A DNA stretch of 64,000 nucleotides, from contig WJXW01000010.1 of NCBI GenBank assembly GCA_015832175.1, forward strand, positions 248,001-312,000, given 5' to 3'. This stretch comes from Paraphaeosphaeria minitans (lineage: Eukaryota; Ascomycota; Dothideomycetes; Pleosporales; Didymosphaeriaceae). Below, one piece after another: positions 35,857 through 46,778 of this stretch (its first letter is position 1; each line of letters begins with the position of its first letter). Made by a program: the position numbers and the translations under genes. The notes beneath the pieces are model-generated. The model searched no databases. It was not told where the DNA came from and saw only the letters and a list, made by a program, of their open reading frames with translations.

Positions 35857-38818
35857 CTACTGCATGCTCGACAAATTGTTCCACCCCAAAGGCCCCAAGC
35901 CGTCGACTCCCGTCGGAGGTGGCCCGTTCTCATTGTTCTCCCATTCGAAGAAATTTTGCAGATCGTTCAAATCAAACATCGGCTGCTCGATGTTCTCTAT
36001 ACCCGGGTAATACACGTTGCCTATCTGGTCTGTCTGCGGCGGCGAAATGTCTTGCATCACTTCTGGGTCTAAAGCCATCGGCCCTGAAGAGGTTGCAATG
36101 GAGTAAGGGTATGTATTCGTAGTAGCAAACTCGTTGGTGGTTGGTGGTGGTGTCGAAACGTTGAGCATAGGGTTCAAGTGGTCGTTGATAGGTCGTTGTA
36201 TGATTCGAGTGACTGGTACATGTGATGTTTCGGTAATCGGTATGGGATCCTGTGTCGTTGGACTGCATGTGCTATGATGCATCAGCATGTTTGATCGACT
36301 GAGAGGAAAATCACTAACCTTGGAGTTGGTCTAGCCTCCGCATGTGGATCGACCGGGTCCTGTGGGGGTATGTATGGATCTAATGGAGCACCTCTCGCGA
36401 TACTTTCGCGCACCTTATCGAGCCATCGTTCAGTTGTGACGTACTGCATAAAAGTTAAATGACAGCCTTGGAACCAATCTAGATAACATACGAGAGGCTC
36501 CGCGAGCGGGTACATTTGGCTCATAGCCCGGAGAGCGCGATTGTTGAGTTCCACCAGCTCAAGTGTACGTGCGGTTGTAGTTTCTGCATCGTGCTTCGAT
36601 CGATCAAGGATGCGTGCAATGTAGTATAGCATTATGCGACTGCTATTGTAGACAAAAGATGGCAAAATGGGATCAGCGAGGTATTTGACGCCGTGTTGCA
36701 GGATGGTTGAAGTAAGGACCGACACTCTTTGCGCGTTCTGAAAGCAGGTCGTCTGCAGCTTGGCCATAAACCCGAACTGTTCTGGGGGGAATTCGAAAGG
36801 TTCCCGCATCTTGAAGAGGTTCGGCAATGCTATCCGGTGCAGGTCGCACAGCACATGGTGATACATGCAATGGATGATGAAGAGTGCGCCTAGCTGAGAA
36901 GACTCCCTACGGATGTAGATGTTATCCGAGGAGAACGACATCCATTGCGGGTGGCTGTACTTCCACTCGTCGATCTCTCTATCGAGAGCCTCAAATTCAC
37001 CATTCGGTACCCAAGGCGGGTGCACTGCATCCAGATGTTTGATGTACCGGAGCACTCGCTTCCATATGTACGCGATCCTGACGAAGTATGCACTCATGCC
37101 CATATTTTCCCAAGGTTGACCGGGAGTGACTTCTGTTGATGTGGGATCCAGGACTTCGCCCGGGCGTAATGTTTCGGTAACATGTGGAATTTGCAGGAGA
37201 AATTGTCTCTCGTTGCAAGGTAGTTGAAGCTTGATATCCCTTTCATTCAGGATAGTCAGTTGGTCGACACCGCTGCCTGCCCATACATCAACCATATAGC
37301 AGGCCCACATGAGCCTTCGTCTCGACTCTCGTAGCGATACATCGTTGGCGACACCTGATTGTTCTTCTGATTCCACATGGATCTGGAGAGCGTGCGCCAT
37401 GCGTACGATCAAGCCAGTGAGAAGGAATGATCCTGCGTAATTGCCGAGCCGAGCTTCATGGTCATGAAGCAATACAAGTACCTTTAGCTTCACAACGGAA
37501 ATAGTACTGTAATCGGAGAAGTACATCTCTTCTGCTATCTTCGCCCATTGACTACCCGCTGCTTGAATCACTTCCCGGGGGAGATGCGAGGTGGATTCGC
37601 TGTATTCGAGCACGTGGACTGCAAATGTTGGTTCAATCACATACGGGAAAGGCGTATTTCAGTCACTTACACTTTGCCGCGTGTGCGCACATGATGTGCA
37701 GAAGAGCACGGTTTGCGCTGTCAATAACAAGGCTTTCATCAAGCATCCTCATGAACGAAGGTTTATGTCTGTATGAAAGGATCAGATGGGTTACATGAGG
37801 GTTCTGGATGGACCCACACAAACGCGAACACGCGGATTGGGTGCACCTGTCAAGTTGGTTATTTATGAACATTTGATGAAGCGACGATCTCTCTGCCTTA
37901 CATTGTTGAAGTACACGTCCAGAAGTTGGTGCAACTTGGACCTTGGTGGCAATTCTCTCGCGAAAAGCCTGCATATAGTCGTCAGCCTTCATCTTACCTG
38001 TTCAACGGTAGATATACCATGATAACGTGGCAGGATAGTCTCCTTGAGAACCCAGAGAAGGGGCACTGCTTGCATGTCGAGGCGGTGAAATAAGTGGACT
38101 GTCCGGGTGTTGTTGAGACACTGGGGTCACAGCATGTATCCACGCCGGCTCAGCAGCGTCCGCGTCGTAGGCACAGGCCAAGGACTTCTGTTTACATCTT
38201 GAACAGATTGGTCTCTCTCCTGTGCATTTGATCTTACTCTGGCGACAAGGGATGCATACTCGGAACGTCCGCTTGCGCTTGATACCTGTGATCGCACGGG
38301 GCATAATGGGGTTCTCCAATGCTTGGTCGCTGCCGTGTTGCACGCATGTCAACGACAGTTTCTCGCAATTTAAACATATCTTCGGCCGCTCATCGCATTT
38401 GACCTGTCACCAAAATTAGCGCATGCATAGTATCGCCACAGTACTGCACAAGTAGCCATGGTATAGGTAGCGCTAAGATAGCGCGACGCGGAGCAGTTTC
38501 GATTGAATTGGTTCGTGTGCGTGAACCCTTCCAGCAGATCTGCATTTGCCAGAGACGCGCAATGCTCGTAAATTGTTGTTTTACTTACTTTCCGAGCTTT
38601 GCAAGTTGCACACGCTGAGATCGAATTAGCACAACAGCCTCATCGTCGCGGTTGGCGGGCGAATTTCTTCGGGTCGTCGGCGTCACATTTGTACCAAAGA
38701 AGTACCCACCATTCACCGGCCGTCTCCGCGGCCTTCCAACCTGGGACACATTGCTCTCGAGGGGCGCTAAGTCTTCGGATAGGTCCATCCGGCGGACCGA
38801 TGAGGATTTTGATGACAT
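35857..38818 (-). CDS. Transcription factor with two tandem Zn(II)2Cys6 clusters and an MHR domain
   Basis: Eight exons (38818-38710, 38614-38589, 38403-38018, 37968-37902, 37846-37818, 37768-37671, 37618-36319, 36271-35857) give about 809 residues. The first cluster, residues about 38-65, is C-AT-C-KARKVK-C-DERPKI-C-LN-C-EKLSLT-C, assembled across a 26-base exon and a 185-base intron. The second, about 33 residues later, is C-IP-C-RQSKIK-C-TGERPI-C-SR-C-KQKSLA-C. Both have complete sets of six cysteines. The fungal regulator domain begins at LHQLLDVYFNNVHPIRVFAF and KPSFMRMLDE, with GLIVRMAHALQIHVE further on. Two clusters in one protein are rare. If the 5' exons were wrong, the protein would start at 38304 with only the second cluster. 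Both the exact second donor and the start are inferred. Its position beside the metabolic island suggests, but does not prove, local control. Confidence 0.8.
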
Positions 38819-40184
38819 TGTGCGCAAAGCGAGATGCTGAGAGCGTCGTGACTGCGGCTCGTCGCGGGCGGGCTTGGCATACCTACCTAGGTAGGCCACG
38901 CGACCACATCGCCTCATTCACCCCACAATCAATCGAGACATCACGAGCAGGAATATTCGGTGGGATCGAGAGACCATGCATTGTATTATCATAAATGAAA
39001 CTCGGTGGCATATATCACCCAGCAACTGCATTTCAAAGTCGAAATACTATCATCACCATTGCAATCCGCCAAAATATACCTAACCATTCGAGCTCAACAA
39101 GCAGCAAGTCTAGCTGTAGGTATTGGCGTTCTTACCTGCTCTCCTCCACATCATTTTAGCCAACGCCGAACCTCTGATTTTCGCCGATGCAGTCCCGGCA
39201 TACCAATCCTGTTCCGCACGGAAACGAAGACTTTCAAGATCACGTCTCAAAAGCCTACTTGGTCTCACCTATCTCTCAGTCGGCCTGGAGTTCCTAGCTA
39301 CGGTCGGAGAACTCTCGAATTTCATCTGGTACTAAGACCATATGATCTTCGTTATGCGTAGGTAGCTGACTCGTGCCGGCCTAAACACGGCGATTTACAT
39401 ATCCACCAAACCCAGGCAGCATGCGTAGGTAAAGCATCTCCTTCAATGTTTGCAACAACACCATGGCCCATCTACCAGTTGAAAACATGTTCGTATAAAG
39501 CCGCGCCATAAAGAGCCCTTCTTACACGTGGGTCGGGCTTTAGCGTTGTACCCTCTCCCGAAAACACGCTGCTTTCGTTACGTGAAATTCTTGCGAATTT
39601 CAAGCCAAATCTCACAATCCGCGCAGTCCAGCTGTTCGGTGTTCAGGTTCATCGTTCGGCACCCCGGCTGCTTTTCCTTCACCATGCCCCGCAGTAGCCC
39701 CAACCATGACTTCGGCACTGGCCAATCCGAGAAGTGCACAAAATTCGCCTCATCCAGCGCCTTCTCCGGATCCCACCTGTCATTCGGCGTCCCGAGATGA
39801 CCTTCATGCTTCGGATTGTGTAAATCTCCAGAAAGCAGATCGTACCGCCGTTACGGTATGACAGTAGATGACTTTCCATACAGCTTATTCAAGATATCCA
39901 TGTCGTAACCATGGCTCTCGTGGTGATCCATCGCATGTCCTACAGTGTACATTTAATGATAAGTGGGTGCTACAAACAAAGCACCATAGATGGATACTTG
40001 TACGTTGTGCGACGCGCGCATGGGTTTCATGTGTCTTTCTCGCTCGCCCCGGACGCGCACGCGTCCCGAGACATGATATGAGAACGTGAAGGGATCCATC
40101 TCATAAATGGATACTAAAAGTGGCAAGTAGATTAATCATCTAGTACCACCACCCAGACCATCTGCAACATCGCCCTCTCCATCC
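38819..40184. other. Intergenic region
   Basis: Promoter of the two-cluster regulator (right part of its 5' side) and 3' flank of the kinase gene. Contains a TACCTACCTAGGTAGG palindrome near 38881. Frames at 39005-39361 and 39528-39800 have no recognisable content. Confidence 0.55.
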
Positions 40185-41416
40185 CTACAGCTTCGCCCTC
40201 TGCCCGCCACCCCTCGCACTCCGCACCAACTCCCAGCAGATATCCGCGCACGGTCGCATCTCTTCACCCACCTTCTTCGCCTCCAGACTACTCGCCTGCC
40301 TTACCGCATACCGGCTCGCAATCCCCTGGAAAATAATGCTGTCCCTGAACATAGCGAACGCCGTGCCCCACCCCAGATCCGGCGCAGGATCCCAGCCCGC
40401 GACTTCAGCGTACCAGCGCACGACCTGCTCGCGGGAGGGGAGGCCAGGCGTGGTGGTGGTGGGCGCGAATGCGGGGGAGGCGTTGCGACGCTCGGTGCTG
40501 AAGGCGCTGTAAGTCCAGGGAGCGACGAGGTTGGAGAGGTCAGAGAGGGGGTGCCCTGTAGTGGACATCTCCCAGCTGTTCCGCTCGCGTCAGCTTCGCA
40601 TGCTGTTGGCACTGGACAGAGAAGAGGACTTACTCCAGAATCCCAATCACCCGCGGCTCCGTCTTGTGATACACCAAGTTGTCGATCTTGTAATCGCCGT
40701 GTATCGGCGTCCCGCGATCGCGCGGCTGGCTGCGCCTGCTGCTGAAGAATTGCACGATGTCCTTCATCCGCGGGACCTCGCCCACCGCATCCCCTGTCTC
40801 CACATCTTTGACCACACTCTGGGCATCCCCTAGCGTCCCAAACGTGCGGATCTGCCGGTCGTAGAATCCAGCGGGCTTCTCGTACGTTTCCAGGCCGATG
40901 GCTTTGGGATCCAGCCGATGCAGCTTCGCCAGCGTGCGCACGGCGTCGTGCCACATTTCCTCTCTCTCTTCCCTACCGACACCGGGGAAGTGCGGCTCGG
41001 TGACGATTCTGCCATCCAGGAACTCCATGATGTAGAAGGGGCTGCCGATGACGCTGTCATCTTCGCAGAGGCCGTAGACCCGCGGCACGGGGACGTCGGT
41101 GTTTTGCAGCGCGGCGAGGATGCGATACTCGCGCTCGACTTTGTGTGCCGTGTTGCTAACAAGCTTGCCGGGAGGCTTCTTCCTGAGGACGAACTTGGAG
41201 GAGTTGGCCGAGGTGAGTTGATACGTGGGGTTTGACTGGCCGAAGCCGAACTGTTTCAAGGAGATGGGAGTTTGGATTGCGGGGACATTGCACTCAACGT
41301 AGCGCTCTGCGAGAGGTCAGCAGGGCTGCATCGACGGTCGAGATGTACGTGTGAAAGCAGAAGGGCGGCCTACCCAGCGACGGAATGTCAATTGGCTGCC
41401 GGACGGGACCGGCCAT
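40185..41416 (-). CDS. APH-type phosphotransferase, ACAD10/ACAD11 kinase-domain type, PTS1 ending
   Basis: Exons 41416-41374, 41306-40634 and 40575-40185 give 368 residues. The kinase-like APH fold shows the nucleotide-loop start ([15 protein letters not shown]), the Lys strand ([10 protein letters not shown]), the catalytic HGDYKIDN, and the metal-binding Asp in [19 protein letters not shown], a string characteristic of the N-terminal half of animal ACAD11. Mammalian ACAD10/11 and bacterial LvaA phosphorylate the 4-hydroxyl of 4-hydroxyacyl-CoAs. The C-terminal tripeptide AKL is a PTS1 signal, so the enzyme is probably peroxisomal. The acyl-CoA dehydrogenase gene lies 570 bases upstream on the same strand. 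All key residues are present. The substrate here is inferred from these relatives. Confidence 0.88.
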
Positions 41417-41986
41417 CTTCTCCTTCCTTTCCTCAGCCTTCCTTCTAAGTTCTATCTCCCCAATTTCAAATAGATTCCCCAAAAAAAGATATCTTATCAA
41501 CGCCGCGGTATAGTTGGACACCACTGTACAACTCTCACGAAAGGCAAGCAGAGACTTAATCACAAAACACCAAAAAGAAGTAGCTACTAGACTTTTACAA
41601 CTTGCCAGCTCGTACAAAGAGTGTGCTGGTAAGCGACACGCCGACATTTTGCGACACGCCCGCGAAAGCTGGACCTTAGGCCGAGGTTTGCAGGCAGAGC
41701 TGGAGTGAGCTGTCTGCAGTGCGCTATGATAAGCCGGTCTGGGCTCGGGAGAAGATAGCCGTGGGGTACGTCACGTGTAATGATTCAGTAGGCGAGTTCT
41801 GCGCCGACGTTGGCAAGGCGGTGCTGGATTCGTGCTGTATGTGCGATTGAAGCATCTGGGTATGAGGGTTGGATGTGCGGGAACAAAGCATTGCGCCATG
41901 GATGCAAGCATGTACAAAACAAGGTTGTCAACGTGCGGGATGCAGAATTGTATGTGCAAGTAAAGTGATCCAAACGCCATCTAGCT
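41417..41986. other. Intergenic spacer between kinase and acyl-CoA dehydrogenase genes
   Basis: 570 bases with the kinase gene's promoter and the dehydrogenase's 3' end. No gene recognised. Confidence 0.6.
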
Positions 41987-43400
41987 TTACACAATGCCGA
42001 TGAACTCCTCAGGCTCGAGATTCCATTTCTTGCAAAGCTCCTTGTACCGCGCGGTGTACTTTTCCGCCCGCTCTCTGAAACCCTGCGCAGTCTTCATCTG
42101 ATCTCTACCAACCTGATGTCTATGTGCTGAATCAGGGCCGTCGGCAACCCTGACAAAGCGAGCGTACGTCCAGATCTCGGGCAACGGTGTATGCTGCGTG
42201 AGACCCTGTCCGCCATATATCTGCATTGCCTCATCGATGACCTTGAGCAGGGCATTCGGGACCATGATCTTGCTCTGCGCAATGGCATATCTCCCAGCCT
42301 TGTTGCCCTGCAAATCCATGGTATCTGCGGCATTGAGCACGACCAGCCGCATCGCGTCAATGGTCATGCGCATTTCGGCAATGCGTTCGATGTTGCTGTC
42401 GAACTCGCCGATGAACTTGCCGCGGGGCTTCTTGCGCGGCTCGTAGCACCGCACGAGGGCGAGCTCGTAGGCACGCTCGGCCTGGCCGATCAGCCGCATG
42501 CAGTGGTGGATGCGACCGGGGCCGAGGCGGCCCTGTGCAATCTCGAAGGCGCGGCCGGGGCCAAGAATGATGTTTTCTCGCGGCACCCGAACATTCTCGT
42601 AGAGGTATTCGCCGTGCCCTTCGGGAGCCCAGTCGTAGCCCATGATGGAGAGATTTCTGATTTGCTTCAGGCCAGGTGTGTTCGCGGGCACCACAAGGGT
42701 CGTGTGTCTGTTCCAGGGGTTCTTGTTGTCCGGGTCGGAGCAGCCCATGAGTATGAAGATCTGCATCTCTTGGTTGTATTTGCAGTTGCCGTACAGCTTG
42801 CGGCCGTTGATGATGACATCCTTGTCTGTGATCTCCATCTTGATGCCCACTTGTGTAGCGTCCGACGAGGCGCGGTCGGGTTCGGTCATGCTGTATGCGG
42901 ACGAGAAGTCGCCATTCATCAGCGGGTGCAGCCACTTCTTCTTCTGCTCGGGCGTGCAGTACTTGGCGAGTAGCTCGATGTTGCCGGTTTCGGGGGCATG
43001 GCAGTTGAGTGTCGGTACGGGGGTCAGCGTTCCGTCTCGTTGCAGAAGCAATTATATCGCTCACCTGAGCACCCCAATACACTCTGCCCATGATCTCTGC
43101 ACAGCACGAGTACTCCAAGTTTGTCAACCCAGGGCTCTCTTCGAAGTGATTGGGCAAGAACAAATTGAACAGGCCCTGGGCTTTGGCCTTCTTGCGCAGC
43201 TCGGTGACGATGGCAGGCGTCGTCCACCTCGCCTCCTTCAACTGCGCCTTATAGATGCGCTCTGCCGGTACAACTTCATGCTCGATCCAGTCGTGGACCT
43301 GCTGGATCTTCTCAATGGCAATGGGCCGCAGCTTCGCCTTGACCCACGGCGGGATGCGCGCAAAGGCCGGGTTGCCCTCCATTTGAATGATGGCGGCCAT
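41987..43400 (-). CDS. Acyl-CoA dehydrogenase of the ACAD10/ACAD11 type
   Basis: Exon 1 is 43400-43065 and the second exon ends at 41987; if joined at 43012 the protein has 453 residues. Family blocks are GLFNLFLPNHFEESPGLTNL, CAEIMGRVYWGAQ, LNCHAPETGNIELLAKYCTP, FSSAYSMTEPDRASSDATQV (FAD and substrate contacts), GPGRIHHCMRLIGQAERAYE and MQIYGGQGLTQHTPLPEIW. ACAD-fold partners of APH kinases remove the phosphate from 4-phosphoacyl-CoA rather than simply dehydrogenating. The gene is odd at its only intron. The donor GTGAGC (43064) and a GCTGAC branch site are good, but the position where family homology resumes (43012) is preceded by CG, not AG. The next in-phase AG, about 40 bases on, would delete the conserved TLNCHAPETGNIE block. 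No PTS1 is seen. Confidence 0.85.
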
Positions 43401-43761
43401 GTCGCCGCCGTGCTTGCGTGCGTGTTGCGAGAGCTAAATGAAAATGAGCAACCCGCATGCAACTAGAGGGAGCATCTTCTGGGGAACCCATGGCTTCGCT
43501 ATCTATACCTAATGGGGTGCGCAGCCGTGAATGGGTCGTGGCCGAGGGTGTTGCGGGGATGCTGGAAGACATTAGGCGTGTGGGTGGGAGCTTGGACGCG
43601 CGCAGATATCTAGCGCCCGGAACTCCATCTCCACCATCACCATGACACGGCGTGAATGACGCCTAATTGAACGACCTTTTGGAGGCGGGAGGACGTCCTA
43701 GAGTTGGTCGCGATGGAGGGGCATGCCCTTCGACACGCAAGTGCCGGCTTAATACCTACCT
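43401..43761. promoter_or_regulatory. Divergent promoter of ACAD and alpha/beta hydrolase genes
   Basis: 361 bases separate the ACAD ATG (minus) from the hydrolase ATG (plus), so both are probably driven from here. A TACCTACCTATGG word immediately precedes the hydrolase start. Confidence 0.5.
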
Positions 43762-44882
43762 ATGGCTTCTGAAGGCTTCGCGAAACCCTGGGTCGAGGCG
43801 AGTACGGCTGTGCGATCGCTCCTTTCGTAATGCTGATGAGTGGTAGTTCGAAGAAGAGTTTGGGGAGCGACCATTGCTCCCCTATGACTCTGTTGAAGAA
43901 TGTCTCGAGGGCTTTGGGGACATTGCCGCGAAGATGGCGTCGCAGTACACCTTCCCAGCGCCGGACCCGGCCGTAAAGACCGAGGACAAGATTATCGACG
44001 GTGGATTGAAGGTGCGTATATACACGCCAAAAGGCTACTCTGGAGGTAGGCCGGTCGGTGTATACTACCACAGTGGAGGCTGGGCTATGGGTGACGTGGA
44101 CGGAGACGATGCCTTCTGCCGGTCCCTTTCCAAGGGCGGCAACGTCGTCCTTGTATCTGTCGAGTACGGCCTTGCGCCCCAAAACAAGCATCCGGGCCTG
44201 ATCAATGACTGTTTTGCGGGGCTACAGTGGACCTTAAAGAATGCGAAGGCGCTAGATTGTGTTGAAGCTAAGATTTTCACCGCCGGGGTATCAGCAGGCG
44301 GCCAGCTTGCCATTGCGCTCGCTCTGAAGGCGCTTGATGAGGGACTGGACGATGCGTTGGTTGGCGTCGTGGCCCAGATTCCGGCAACGATACATCCTGA
44401 TGGAGTATCCGAGGAGCTCAAGGCTAGATATACCTCGTACGAAGAGCACGCCAACCATACCATCGACACGGCTCGAGCGATGCGCGCGTTTTGGAGTCAG
44501 TGAATACTTAACCCCTATGAAATGTGCGCTAATGAGAGCGCGCAGAGGCTTTCGGCACACTACCTACAGACCCGTACGGTTCACCCTTACTCCATCCGAA
44601 AATCAAGCATCTGAAGAAGGTGTACTTGACTGTCGCGGGCCATGACACTCTCCGTGATGATGGTCTGTTGTTCAGAGAGAAGCTAGAGGAGAACAAGTAA
44701 GCAGCCTTTTGAGTTCGCCCTGGAGACTTTGCTCATGACCTACGTGAAGGGTGCCGTACAGGTTCGACTTTTATGAAGGATATCCGCACTACCACTGGAC
44801 GTGGCCATCTTCGAAGCTCGATAAGCCGAGAGAGGAGCATAATGCGAACCTAGCGAAAGGCGTACAATGGGTCGTTTCGTAG
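43762..44882 (+). CDS. Alpha/beta hydrolase of the HSL (esterase/lipase) group
   Basis: Exons 43762-43791, 43847-44495, 44546-44696 and 44762-44882 give 316 residues. The short first exon (MASEGFAKPW) is supported by phase and by an in-frame stop before the second exon. The oxyanion region is YYHSGGW, an HSGG variant of HGGG. The nucleophile elbow is GVSAGGQLA (catalytic Ser), the acid is in the GHDTLRDDG region, and the His is in YEGYPHYHWTWPS. Such enzymes hydrolyse short esters and lactones in the cytosol. Placed next to the kinase/ACAD pair and in the same island as a Baeyer-Villiger monooxygenase, it could open the ester or lactone product; that role is inferred. Confidence 0.87.
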
Positions 44883-45319
44883 CTGCTCAGTTGCGCGCGA
44901 AGGAGACGTGAAGCAACACGCTACGAATTGGGGATGGATGCTCAGTGAATCACGCAAAGCTGTTGAAGCAGGCGCCTCTCCAGGTACGGTAGGTAGGTGC
45001 GCGCTAGCTGTACAGGCAGTGCCCCCGGAGCCCTCCCCCCTCATCGTTACAATCGAATCGTTTACCACAGCATACGGCTCTTGCTATTTGAAATCCCTCT
45101 CTCGGTGGCTGCTGTGCCTTCGCATGCTTTTGCGGGACACGGCTAGTTGCTATACCAGTTTCTCAGCCTGCGCGTTCCAGTTGCGAGCTTGATTCCCTGC
45201 GCAACAATGAAGAATTCTGATGGGCAAATTTTGCACGCTTCAAAACGCAATGCCAACCAGGCTGCGGTATGGTATCGTATACAGGGTTTTAATCGCTTAC
45301 TATCTATTTATGTCCTGCT
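44883..45319. other. Intergenic region
   Basis: Non-coding flank between the hydrolase gene and the decayed transporter gene; a GGTACGGTAGGTAGG word lies near 44983. The 5' part of the pseudogene may extend into it. Confidence 0.5.
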
Positions 45320-46093
45320 TGGCAGGTGTTGAACCTGCAGTGCTTTCCGGATTGGAAAGCAACAACGGACGCATTCGAGACTGGCCATGGGATTCTTCCT
45401 TGAGAAGAAGCATTTTTTACAGCAGTCTTGATCGAGCTTCAAGACGCTATTAACCGCTTCTAGGATATCCATAAAGCGATTGCTCGCTTGGTAAGTCCGT
45501 CCCATGACTTCATCTTTCAGGAATCACTCCGAGACGAGCGATTGTTCGATGATGCATTGTTTTTCTGGGCTCTTCATGTGCTTCCTAATAGGAAAAAAAT
45601 CATCTTGAAGATGTTCGACGCGGTCCTCACACTTCCGGACGTTCCGCACGTGGCCTTGCTGCGGCTGCCTGTGGATGCGAGAGTTACAAAACCTCAATCA
45701 ACATACGACGAGCGTCTTCAGGGTATCTCTAGCACACTCAATACTGTAAGGCGAGAGCTGGAAGCGATTATGACGCAAGATGAGGCCACAATACCCCAGA
45801 TTCAACTTCTACAATCCATACTGTTCAACGGCACTTCCGTCCTCGAGAGTGGCAGGACGGTTCAACAGGGCGAGAAGATCAAGCTTCTTACCATCGTTAA
45901 CGTTTTCTTTCTACCCTTGATGTTCATCACTAGTAATTTTGGAATGACCAACATGGCCGACCACGCTGGTTTCACAAGATTTGGTATCGTGTTGGTGACA
46001 ATCTGCCTTTCTATATACGGTTTCATTGGCTTTGCAAGCAATCATCATGGTTATACCTTCATGAGAATGACCATGAGACGCGTTTGGGAGTGA
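45320..46093 (+). pseudogene. Remnant of a CorA-like divalent-cation transporter gene
   Basis: The 3' part is intact: LLTIVNVFFLPLMFITSNFG plus GMTNM (a variant of the CorA GMN signature), a second membrane segment FGIVLVTICLSIYGFIGFAS and a stop at 46093. The 5' part is broken. WPWDSS (frame 1), LEKKHFLQQS (frame 2) and LIELQDAINRF-stop-DIHKAIARL (frame 3) follow each other within 110 bases near 45385-45480 with no splice sites between them. A small intron (45492-45520) may precede ESLRDERLFDDALFFWALHVL. The large N-terminal domain of the family is missing upstream. Frame shifts and an internal stop indicate a pseudogene. A short expressed C-terminal protein from a later ATG is possible but unlikely. 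Confidence 0.7.
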
Positions 46094-46778
46094 ATCAACG
46101 CCAGAGTTTGTCCAAAGAAAGAAAGAGACGCTCGACGTTGATCCATTGCGGCGCTGAAGAAGAGACCGATTCTCGCGGAAACAATCCAGAGCTTTAGATG
46201 TTGAGGTCCCACAAAAGGCACGAGAAAATAGAGTTGGAAAGTTCAATTCTTTCGCACATCCAGAAGACTGTAGAAGGCATTGGCAGAGCAGGATAGACAA
46301 ACTGTCACAAACGATAGCTGCTTCGTAAATGTTCTTGTTCCCGTGCTCTCATTGGATCGCACATGAGGAATGATTCAAGTATTGATCTCAGTTTCGCCGT
46401 TAGATGTGGCCACTGCATGATTCGTGCAAGAAGCGTGATGAGTTCATTCCGACTCATGCTGTTCTCCGAGCCCCGCCTTCCACGTCCCCACCTCTCCTTC
46501 CCCGCACATCGCAAATAAGAATAGGTTATGCTGTTATGTTCTTCCAGATGGGGTACCTTTTCCGTCACCCACCTTCTAGAAACTGCCCAGCAGCCCAGTG
46601 TCTGGGCGCCAATCGGTACCGTATCATAGGTAGATGTGGGCTGTCACACTGAGCACAGCCCGTAGGTATCGTTACGTCTGAGGAACACGCTGGTTTTATA
46701 TACCTAGATTTACACCCATCACAGTACTCAGTATATGCACAAGTTCACTTCGTCTACCTATCATAACACATTGTCAAG
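46094..46778. other. Intergenic region, promoter of the alcohol dehydrogenase gene
   Basis: 685 bases without a gene. A TATATAC box at 46697-46703 is about 80 bases before the ADH start codon. Confidence 0.5.
46697..46703 (+). promoter_or_regulatory. TATA box of the alcohol dehydrogenase gene
   Basis: TTTATATACC about 80 bases before the ATG at 46779. Confidence 0.45.

Noticed and set aside
42191..43466. Long plus-strand frames over the ACAD gene
   Set aside because: Antisense shadows of a clear acyl-CoA dehydrogenase.
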